Assembly (NCBI GenBank): GCA_051747985.1
Contig: JBNJGU010000082.1
Location: 1 to 11,869 of the forward strand
Source of the DNA: PWQG01 sp051747985
GTDB taxonomy: Bacteria; Pseudomonadota; Gammaproteobacteria; Pseudomonadales; Pseudohongiellaceae
Length of the DNA: 11,869 nt
Direction: 5' to 3'
Below, piece by piece: positions 6,015-11,869 of this stretch. Position numbers and translations under genes: made by a program. How positions within the stretch are numbered: position 1 is the first letter of the stretch; each line of letters opens with the position of its first letter. Under the pieces are notes generated by a model that did not search any database, was not told where the DNA came from, and saw nothing but the letters and a program-made list of their open reading frames with translations.

Positions 6015-7019
6015 ATGCGCACGATATTGTTTTCTGTCATCGGCCTGCTGCTGATGCCGATGGCGTCCGCTGAAGTCAACATCTACTCCGCGCGTCAGGA
6101 GAATCTGATCAAGCCGATCCTGGACCGCTTCACCGAGCAGACCGGAATAGAGGTCAATCTGATCACGGCCGGCGCGGACGAGTTGACCCAGCGTCTGGAG
6201 CTGGAGGGCCGCAATTCGCCCGCTGACCTGTTGCTCACTGTCGACGTCGGGCGTCTGCACCGCGCCCGGGAGGCCGGGCTGTTGCAGCCGGTGGAGTCCG
6301 ATGAACTGCAAAGGCAGGTGCCGGAGCAGTATCGCGACCCCGAAGGGTACTGGTACGCGATGTCGCTGCGTTCCCGGATCATCGTCTATCACCCTGACCG
6401 GGTGGATCCGGCCAACCTGTCCAGCTATGAGGCCCTGGCGGATGAACAGTGGGATGGCCGCATCTGCATACGCTCGTCCTCGAATATCTACAACCAGTCA
6501 CTGGTCGCCTCACTGATCAGCCACAACGGGGTGGAACAGACGGAAGCCTGGGCGGAGGCCCTGGTCGACAACATGGCCCGCGAGCCCCAGGGTGGAGACC
6601 GGGATCAGATCGGCGCCGTGTATGCCGGACAGTGTGATCTGGCGGTCGTGAACAGCTACTACCTGGCGGGCATGCTGAATGCACCGGTGGCCGACCAGCG
6701 CGAGATCGCCGAGTCGGTGGAGGTGTTCTGGCCCAATCAGGCTGACCGGGGGGCACATATCAATGTCAGTGGCGCGGGTCTTTCACGTTACGCGCCCAAT
6801 CGCGAAGACGCTGTGCGCCTGATGGAATTCCTGGTCGGTGAGGAGGCACAGACCTGGTATGCCGAGGCCAATAATGAATATCCCATCCGCGAAGACGTGC
6901 CGGTCAGCGACACGCTGGCGGCCTGGGGTGAGTTCAAGGCGGATGACCTGCAACTACAGGAGCTGGGTATCCACAACACCGAAGCCGTCCGGTTGATGGA
7001 CCGCGCTGGATGGCGTTGA
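6015..7019 (+). CDS. fbpA: Periplasmic Fe3+-binding protein of an ABC transporter
   Basis: A 334-residue periplasmic substrate-binding protein of the FbpA/FutA/SfuA ferric-iron family. The signal peptide ends in ASA (17-19), so mature protein starts at Glu20 with VNIYSARQENLIKPILDRF, the usual N-terminal strand and helix. The adjacent iron-ligand tyrosines are Tyr215-Tyr216 in VVNSYYLAGML. Tyr24 is another probable ligand. Other family blocks are ADLLLTVDVGRL (70-81), YWYAMSLRSRIIVY (112-125) and ANNEYPIRE (285-293). Cys151 and Cys207 are the only cysteines and may form a disulfide. AGGGAG lies about 5 bases before the ATG. It is the first gene of the Fur-controlled operon and its stop overlaps the next start by 10 bases. 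The binding protein delivers Fe3+ to FbpB in the inner membrane. Confidence 0.93.
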   Translation: MRTILFSVIGLLLMPMASAEVNIYSARQENLIKPILDRFTEQTGIEVNLITAGADELTQRLELEGRNSPADLLLTVDVGRLHRAREAGLLQPVESDELQRQVPEQYRDPEGYWYAMSLRSRIIVYHPDRVDPANLSSYEALADEQWDGRICIRSSSNIYNQSLVASLISHNGVEQTEAWAEALVDNMAREPQGGDRDQIGAVYAGQCDLAVVNSYYLAGMLNAPVADQREIAESVEVFWPNQADRGAHINVSGAGLSRYAPNREDAVRLMEFLVGEEAQTWYAEANNEYPIREDVPVSDTLAAWGEFKADDLQLQELGIHNTEAVRLMDRAGWR

Positions 7020-8722
7020 TTCCCGGACTGACCGTGCCCGGTACGAGCTCACACACGGGTGTGAGCGTATCGGGCAACGCTCAGTTCAGGGATCGATTCA
7101 CGGTAGCAGGCATAATCATTCTGTGCCTGCTGATTTCCATTCCGGTACTGACCATCGTCTCCTCCCTGGGCAGGGACTCAGACGGGGTCTGGTCCCACCT
7201 GTTCGATACGCTGCTGTTCGAATATATCGGCCAGTCCCTGCTGCTCATGGGGGGGGTCGGTGTCCTGGTGCTGTTTCTGGGCATAGGCCCGGCCTGGCTG
7301 GTGACCATGACGAGGTTTCCCGGCAGCCGGATGCTGGAATGGGCGCTGGTATTGCCGCTGGCCATGCCTGCCTACATCATCGCCTATACCTATACCGGTA
7401 TGCTCGATATCACCGGTCCGCTCCAGACCTGGATACGGGACTGGACCGGTCTCGCTTTCGGAGAGTACTGGTTCCCCGATATCCGCTCCATGGGCGGGGC
7501 GGTCACCATGCTGGCTCTGGTGCTGTATCCGTATGTCTATCTGTTGTCCCGTATGGCATTTCTGGAGCAGTCCGTCTGCGTTCTGGAGGTGTCGCGCACG
7601 CTTGGTGCCGGACCCGTCACGGCGTTCCGACGGATTGCCCTGCCATTGGCCAGGCCAGCCATTGTTGCCGGTCTGGCGCTGGTTCTGATGGAGACGCTGG
7701 CGGATTACGGTACGGTGCAGTATTTCGGCTTGTCCACATTCACCACCGGCATATTCCGTACCTGGTTTGGCATGGGCAGTCCCACGGCGGCGTCCCAGCT
7801 CTCCGCGGTGCTGATGATGTTCATTCTTTTCCTGGTTGTCACCGAGCAGTGGTCAAGAAACCGTTCACGGTACTTTCATACCAGCAGTCGCTACAGTCGG
7901 CTTCCCCAGACGCGGCTGCGCGGAGGTAAGGCGCTGCTGGCACTGGTTGCCTGTGGTCTGCCCGTGCTGGCCGGATTCGTCATTCCGGTCATTCAGCTTG
8001 TGTCCTGGGCCCTGCAGAGCTGGTCGGTCATCGACAGGGGCGACTTTGTGGAGTTGACCGTAAACAGTCTCAGACTCGCCGCGATGGCGGCCGTGATCGT
8101 GTTGACCCTGGCTCTGCTGGTGGCCTATCTGAAACGATTGCGTCCCGGGATGCTGATGCGCAGCGTATTCCGTGTCCTTGGCATGGGATATGCGATACCT
8201 GGCACGGTCATCGCTGTGGGTATACTGATTCCGTTTGCCGCGTTCGATAACGGCGTGGATTCCTTCATGCGCGATCGCTTTGACACGTCAACGGGATTGT
8301 TGCTCAGCGGGACCCTGATTGCCGTATTGTTCGCCTATGTGGTCCGTTTCCTGCCGGTGGCCATGAACACACTGGACGCCGGTCTGGGAAAGATCAGGCC
8401 CACCATGGATGATGCCGGCCGTTCCATGGGATATTCACCGTGGCAGCTGTTGCGACGGATCCACATACCGATGCTGCGCGGCAGTCTGCTGACGGCTTCG
8501 CTGCTGGTATTTGTCGACGTGCTCAAGGAATTGCCGGCAACTCTGATTCTGCGCCCGTTCAATTTCAATACGCTGGCCATCCGGACCTATGAGCTGGCCA
8601 ATCAGGAGCGACTGGCCGAGGCGGCTGTATCGGCACTGATGATCGTGCTGGCCGGAATCATACCTGTTATCATTCTCAGCCTCAGTATTTCAGGATCCCG
8701 ACCCGGTTATGACAAGCCCTGA
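7010..8722 (+). CDS. fbpB: Fe3+ ABC transporter permease, two-domain
   Basis: A 570-residue inner-membrane permease with about 12 helices, formed by two fused binding-protein-dependent transport domains, as is normal for FbpB/SfuB. Both cytoplasmic EAA loops that contact the ATPase are visible: EVSRTLGAGPVTAFRRIALP (193-212) and DDAGRSMGYSPWQLLRRIHIP (467-487). DYGTVQYFGLSTFTTGIFRTW (232-252) and KELPATLILRPFNFNTLA (506-523) are characteristic of the iron permeases. The start ATG at 7010 overlaps the fbpA stop by 10 bases. The first 25 residues are not conserved-looking, and their DNA contains an 8-bp hairpin (7047-7066). GTG at 7061 is a less likely alternative start. The 3' end overlaps fbpC by 14 bases. 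The role is to move Fe3+ across the inner membrane. Confidence 0.93.
   Translation: MALIPGLTVPGTSSHTGVSVSGNAQFRDRFTVAGIIILCLLISIPVLTIVSSLGRDSDGVWSHLFDTLLFEYIGQSLLLMGGVGVLVLFLGIGPAWLVTMTRFPGSRMLEWALVLPLAMPAYIIAYTYTGMLDITGPLQTWIRDWTGLAFGEYWFPDIRSMGGAVTMLALVLYPYVYLLSRMAFLEQSVCVLEVSRTLGAGPVTAFRRIALPLARPAIVAGLALVLMETLADYGTVQYFGLSTFTTGIFRTWFGMGSPTAASQLSAVLMMFILFLVVTEQWSRNRSRYFHTSSRYSRLPQTRLRGGKALLALVACGLPVLAGFVIPVIQLVSWALQSWSVIDRGDFVELTVNSLRLAAMAAVIVLTLALLVAYLKRLRPGMLMRSVFRVLGMGYAIPGTVIAVGILIPFAAFDNGVDSFMRDRFDTSTGLLLSGTLIAVLFAYVVRFLPVAMNTLDAGLGKIRPTMDDAGRSMGYSPWQLLRRIHIPMLRGSLLTASLLVFVDVLKELPATLILRPFNFNTLAIRTYELANQERLAEAAVSALMIVLAGIIPVIILSLSISGSRPGYDKP
7047..7066 (+). other. Perfect 8-bp hairpin at the fbpA/fbpB junction
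   Basis: GCTCACAC (7047-7054), loop ACGG, GTGTGAGC (7059-7066). It lies inside the first codons of fbpB, 27 bases after the fbpA stop. There is no T run. A hairpin here can protect the fbpA part of the mRNA from 3' exonucleases and so raise binding protein over permease, as known for other transporter operons. That role is inference. Confidence 0.5.
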
Positions 8723-9788
8723 CATCAAGGCACTCGAGCTCAAGGATGTGGCTGTGGCCCTGGAGGGTACGTCCATCGTGGAGCATATCTCGTTCAGTCT
8801 GGATACCGGAGCCATAGGTTGCCTGTTGGGGCCCAGCGGCTGTGGCAAGACCACGTTGCTGCGCGGTATCGCCGGTTTCGAGTCGGTGACGGCTGGAGAG
8901 ATTCACATCGACAGCTGGCTGGTCAGCAGCGCGGGGGTGCGTGTGCCGGTGGAGAAGCGGCAGGTCGGCATGGTGTTCCAGGATTTCGCGCTGTTTCCGC
9001 ACCTGTCCGTGCGGGAGAACATTGCGTTCGGACTGCGCGGTTCGGATCGACAGCAACGGGACCGTCGCATCAGCGAACTGGCCGATATGCTGCACATCAC
9101 CGAGTTGTTGCCGGTCCATCCTCACAAACTGTCCGGCGGACAGCAGCAGCGTGTGGCCATCGCCAGGGCCATGGCACCCAGGCCCCGTATTCTGTTACTG
9201 GATGAGCCGTTTGCGAGCCTGGATGTCGAGTTACGGGAAGAGATCGCGCACGAGATCCGGGACGTGCTGAAGCAGGACCGTATCACCGCAATCCTGGTCA
9301 CCCACAATCAGCACGAGGCCTTCGCCATGGCCGACGAAATCGGTGTGATGCGCAAGGGCGAGCTGGTCCAATGGGGCACGGCATTCGACCTGTACCATGA
9401 GCCGGAATCGGCCTATGTCGCCAATTTTGTGGGAGAGGGCGTATTCCTTCCCGGGACGGTCGAGGACGCGCGCAGCGTCAGCACCGAGCTGGGTGTGCTG
9501 CAGGGCGATGAGCTGCATGGCTATGAGGAAGGCGCCGCGGTCTCGGTGCTGATCAGGCCGGATGATGTCCTGCACGATGATGACAGTCCGTTCACGGCGC
9601 GGGTGGTGGAGAAAGCGTTCCGGGGCGCCGAGTTTCTGTACACGCTGGCGCTGGACAGTGGCGCCAGGATTCTGAGCCTGGTCCCGAGTCATCATGCGCA
9701 TGCCACGGATTCGCAGATCGGCATCCGGGTGGAGATGGATCATCTGGTGATTTTCTCCGATGACTCCGTGCGGATGAACGATTCCTGA
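8709..9788 (+). CDS. fbpC: Fe3+ ABC transporter ATP-binding protein
   Basis: A 359-residue ABC ATPase that powers FbpB from the cytoplasmic side. Motifs are complete: Walker A GPSGCGKTT (41-49), Q-loop Gln91 (MVFQDFALFPHLSV), signature LSGGQQQR (141-148), Walker B ILLLDEP (161-167), D-loop SLD (170-172) and H-loop His199 (VTHNQHEA). After about residue 240 comes a C-terminal TOBE-type domain with VLIRPDDV (280-287), usual in FbpC, PotA and related importers, where it can regulate transport. Length is normal for the family. The ATG overlaps fbpB by 14 bases, so the three genes form one translationally coupled operon. The gene ends only 8 bases from the convergent gene on the other strand and no terminator is visible. 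Confidence 0.93.
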   Translation: MTSPDIKALELKDVAVALEGTSIVEHISFSLDTGAIGCLLGPSGCGKTTLLRGIAGFESVTAGEIHIDSWLVSSAGVRVPVEKRQVGMVFQDFALFPHLSVRENIAFGLRGSDRQQRDRRISELADMLHITELLPVHPHKLSGGQQQRVAIARAMAPRPRILLLDEPFASLDVELREEIAHEIRDVLKQDRITAILVTHNQHEAFAMADEIGVMRKGELVQWGTAFDLYHEPESAYVANFVGEGVFLPGTVEDARSVSTELGVLQGDELHGYEEGAAVSVLIRPDDVLHDDDSPFTARVVEKAFRGAEFLYTLALDSGARILSLVPSHHAHATDSQIGIRVEMDHLVIFSDDSVRMNDS

Positions 9789-9796
9789 GGCGGCCG

Positions 9797-10582
9797 TCAG
9801 CTCGCGTCGTTCTCTTCCTTCTTGCGGGTATCCACCAGAAAGTCCTCCAGTGGACGTTCCGTCAATCGGCTGATGCGCGAGAACACGAACCAGATCGCCA
9901 GCATCAGTACTACCATGCTGGGTAATGCGATGACCGGATAGCTCAGTGCGGTCATGCGCCCGAGTTCCTCGCTGTATTCCGTGGTGCCGGGCTGGCTGAC
10001 CACAATGAGGCGGGCGAGAATGTAGTTCAACGCCGACGAGAGGAAGAAGGATCCGGCGACGATGGCGGAGGCCTGCGAAAGCCGGCGCTCGAAAGTCGCG
10101 CGTGTGCCTTTCTGGTCCAGCACCGCATAGAGCAGACGTATGCGGATCAGCTGCGCATTGAGGATGAGTGTTTTTACCAGCGGGTAGCGGGTTCTCTGGC
10201 TGATCAGTACAGCCACGCCGATCAGACCCGGAATCGCGGCTTCCTTGATGGCGAGGTATTGCGGGTCGAGTCGCAGCAGGCTGATTCCGCCGGTCAGTAC
10301 GACGCTGACCACGCCCAGTACGGAGAACGGATTGATTTTTCCCGACTGCTTGAGATCCCAGAGGCCATAGGTGATGGGGAAGGCCAGTGCGATGACAATG
10401 CTCCAGGTCGGCCCCAGGCTTTCCGTGTCGGAAAACCGGGTCAGGATGACGACCGGAATGATGATGTTGAAGATCAGATTGCCGAGGAATCCGCCCTGTG
10501 GCGCGGAAGCGGCTTCTTCTTCAACCCGGGGCAGAGTGTCCGGCGGATCACGGCGGATTTCTGAGGGATCGCGCTCGGTCAT
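9797..10582 (-). CDS. VC0807-family integral membrane protein
   Basis: A 261-residue membrane protein resembling the uncharacterised VC0807 family. A charged, Pro-rich cytoplasmic N-terminus (1-30) precedes FNIIIPVVILTRF (38-50) and ITYGLWDLKQSGKINPFSVLG (70-90), blocks typical of this family. About six helices are seen, near 33-49, 59-76, 84-102, 113-128, 171-192 and 211-235. The C-terminus is hydrophilic and acidic/basic. The ATG at 10582 has GGGAG about 5 bases upstream and lies only 18 bases after the CCA end of tRNA-Met, leaving no room for a separate promoter. It is therefore probably transcribed with the tRNA. The family has no established function that I know. A transport role is possible but unproven. 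Confidence 0.78.
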   Translation of the reverse strand: MTERDPSEIRRDPPDTLPRVEEEAASAPQGGFLGNLIFNIIIPVVILTRFSDTESLGPTWSIVIALAFPITYGLWDLKQSGKINPFSVLGVVSVVLTGGISLLRLDPQYLAIKEAAIPGLIGVAVLISQRTRYPLVKTLILNAQLIRIRLLYAVLDQKGTRATFERRLSQASAIVAGSFFLSSALNYILARLIVVSQPGTTEYSEELGRMTALSYPVIALPSMVVLMLAIWFVFSRISRLTERPLEDFLVDTRKKEENDAS

Positions 10583-10600
10583 TCGGCTCCCGGAAAGAGA

Positions 10601-10677
10601 TGGTAGCTATGGGTGGACTTGAACCACCGACCCCAGCATTATGAATGCTGTGCTCTAACCAACTGAGCTACATAGCC
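10601..10677 (-). tRNA. Elongator tRNA-Met (anticodon CAU)
   Basis: A 77-base cloverleaf read on the minus strand, with the 3' CCA encoded (10603-10601). The acceptor stem is GGCTATG/CATAGCT with a G1-U72 wobble pair, and the discriminator base is A. The D arm is GCTC-AGTTGGTTA-GAGC, the anticodon stem-loop CAGCA-TTCATAA-TGCTG and the T arm GGTGG-TTCAAGT-CCACC. The anticodon is CAT (10641-10643 region). It lacks the three G-C pairs and the C1-A72 mismatch of initiator tRNA and is closest to E. coli elongator Met. A lysidine-type Ile2 tRNA shares the CAT anticodon but differs in the stems. Confidence 0.95.
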
Positions 10678-10700
10678 ACGACGTGTTTCGGAGGATGCGA

Positions 10701-10729
10701 ATTCTGTCCTTTCCGGGTCCTGTTGTCAA
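10701..10729 (-). promoter_or_regulatory. Predicted sigma70 promoter for tRNA-Met and the downstream membrane gene
   Basis: On the minus strand a perfect TTGACA (10729-10724) is followed after 17 bases by CAGAAT (10706-10701, 4 of 6 matches). The start would be near 10694, about 17 bases before the tRNA. It lies just after the ychF stop, and no intrinsic terminator separates ychF from it, so read-through from ychF is also possible. Confidence 0.5.
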
Positions 10730-10741
10730 GTGCCGACAGGT

Positions 10742-11833
10742 CTATACATTGAATCGGAAGTGGATCACATCGCCGTCCTGCACAATGTACTCCTTGCCCT
10801 CCAGCCGCCACTTGCCGGCCTCCTTGGCGCCCTGCTCGCCATTGCCGGCGATGAAGTCGTCATAGCCCACAACTTCTGCCCGGATGAAGCCGCGCTCGAA
10901 ATCCGTATGGATGACGCCGGCCGCCTGCGGAGCCGTGGCGCCCACCGGAATGGTCCAGGCCCGCACCTCCTTCTCGCCGGCGGTGAAATACGTCTGCAGG
11001 CCCAGCAGTCGATATCCCGCGCGGATCACCCGGTCCAGGCCCGGTTCCTCCATGCCCAGCTCCTGCAGGAATTCCTCGCGCTCGTCGTCGGCCAGCTCGA
11101 CGATCTCTGCCTCCAGCTTGTTGCAGACCGGAACCAGAACGGCGCCCTCCGCCTCACAGACGGCAGCCACCTCGTCAAGCATGGGATTGTTCTCGAACCC
11201 GTCTTCATCGACGTTGGCGATGTACATGGTCGGCTTGGCAGTGAGTAGATGGAAGCCATACAGGTCACTGCGTTGCTGCTCATTCAGCGTCATGCTGCGC
11301 GCGGGGTTGCCTGCGTCCAGATGATCGCGTAGCTGCTCGCAGAGTGCCAGTTGCCGGACTGCATCCTTGTCACCGCTCTTGGCCACCCGGGACAGCCGGT
11401 TGATGCTTTTCTCGATGGTCTCGAGGTCCGCAAGAGCCAGTTCGGTGTTGATGGTCTCGATATCGGCCGTGGGACTGATCTGGTCGGCCACGTGCATGAT
11501 GTTGTCGTCTGTAAAGCATCGGACCACATGTGCGATGGCATCGGTTTCACGAATGTTGGCCAGAAACTGGTTCCCCAGGCCTTCACCTTTTGACGCGCCG
11601 GCAACGAGTCCGGCAATGTCAACGAACTCCATGGTGGTCGGCAGGGTCTTCTGTGGCTTCACGATATCGGTCAGCGCATCCAGCCGGGGGTCGGGCATCG
11701 GCACGATGCCGGAATTGGGCTCGATGGTACAGAACGGAAAATTCTCCGCGGCGATGCCCGCCTTGGTCAGGGCATTGAACAGCGTGGACTTGCCTACGTT
11801 GGGCAGCCCGACAATACCGCATTTGAATCCCAT
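10742..11833 (-). CDS. ychF: Redox-responsive ATPase YchF (Obg/TRAFAC family)
   Basis: A 363-residue cytoplasmic P-loop NTPase, the usual length of YchF/Ola1, which prefers ATP over GTP and binds ribosomes. The P-loop is GLPNVGKST (9-17). Switch I contains NFPFCTIEPNSG (31-42) with the conserved Cys35. The G3 motif is DIAGLV (72-77), followed by GASKGEGLGNQFL. The G4 position is NVDE (207-210), the NxxE form typical of YchF in place of NKxD, which explains the ATP preference. The middle part is a helical coiled-coil domain (about 120-195), and a TGS domain fills the C-terminus (about 280-363). GAGGA lies about 6 bases before the ATG at 11833. The stop is followed within 15 bases by the promoter for tRNA-Met. 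In many gammaproteobacteria ychF follows pth, which would lie beyond the window. Confidence 0.96.
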   Translation of the reverse strand: MGFKCGIVGLPNVGKSTLFNALTKAGIAAENFPFCTIEPNSGIVPMPDPRLDALTDIVKPQKTLPTTMEFVDIAGLVAGASKGEGLGNQFLANIRETDAIAHVVRCFTDDNIMHVADQISPTADIETINTELALADLETIEKSINRLSRVAKSGDKDAVRQLALCEQLRDHLDAGNPARSMTLNEQQRSDLYGFHLLTAKPTMYIANVDEDGFENNPMLDEVAAVCEAEGAVLVPVCNKLEAEIVELADDEREEFLQELGMEEPGLDRVIRAGYRLLGLQTYFTAGEKEVRAWTIPVGATAPQAAGVIHTDFERGFIRAEVVGYDDFIAGNGEQGAKEAGKWRLEGKEYIVQDGDVIHFRFNV

Positions 11834-11869
11834 ATCGTGTCCTCAGTCTGTCTGTCTGGTGTGCATGTC

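Noticed and set aside
7123..7929. 268-codon open frame on the plus strand inside fbpB
   Set aside because: It is another frame of the permease gene, which has both EAA motifs and 12 helices in the accepted frame.
10730..11248. 172-codon open frame on the plus strand
   Set aside because: It is antisense to ychF, whose motifs are complete.
11838..11859. TCTG short tandem repeat upstream of ychF
   Set aside because: It has only three units and lies outside any coding frame start. It is too short to suggest phase variation.
1..11869. Mobile element, CRISPR array, toxin-antitoxin or phage defence genes
   Set aside because: No transposase, integrase, direct-repeat array or defence-family motif was found on either strand. 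The tRNA has no adjacent integrase or attachment-site duplicate visible.

Overview
The window looks like chromosomal DNA of a GC-rich (about 60% by eye) Gram-negative bacterium, most likely a gammaproteobacterium. The evidence is two outer-membrane-type lipoproteins, a periplasmic-binding-protein iron ABC transporter with a Fur-like operator, an elongator tRNA-Met with encoded CCA that closely resembles the E. coli one, a VC0807-family membrane protein, and ychF. The species cannot be named from this sequence. There are no transposases, integrases, CRISPR arrays or phage genes. Coding density is high.

Layout. (1) 2-1044, + strand: the end of a MAPEG-family membrane protein, overlapped by one base by a 2OG-Fe(II) dioxygenase of the SM-20/Tpa1 prolyl-hydroxylase type. 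(2) 1066-5898, an envelope cluster of mostly uncharacterised families. On the + strand it has a lipoprotein of the 'PRTxxGxPDFxGxW' family (1123-2040) and a DUF6152 protein (2331-2780) followed by a strong intrinsic terminator. On the - strand it has an operon-like set: a cytochrome c'-like lipoprotein, a HupE/UreJ-family membrane protein and a single-pass 'transmembrane anchor' protein. A second, soluble exported member of the 'PRTxxGxPDFxGxW' family (4912-5898) diverges from that operon across overlapping sigma70-type promoters. (3) 5938-9788, + strand: a ferric-iron ABC transporter operon, fbpA-fbpB-fbpC, with overlapping genes, a sigma70 promoter and a good Fur-box match. (4) 9797-11833, - strand: ychF, then tRNA-Met(CAU), then a VC0807-family membrane protein that starts 18 bases after the tRNA.

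How the parts may work together. FbpABC binds Fe3+ in the periplasm and imports it with ATP, and should be induced on iron starvation. The envelope cluster is the least understood part. Every protein in it is predicted to be exported or membrane-bound. Two (DUF6152 and HupE-like) have a predicted signal-peptide cleavage site directly before a histidine, and one carries a covalent haem. That suggests a metal- or redox-related envelope function, but this is inference. The two PRTxxGxPDF proteins align over most of their length and share a pair of cysteines. No single feature proves a new system. The cytochrome/HupE/anchor operon with its flanking DUF6152 and paralogous secreted proteins is the best candidate for undescribed biology here.
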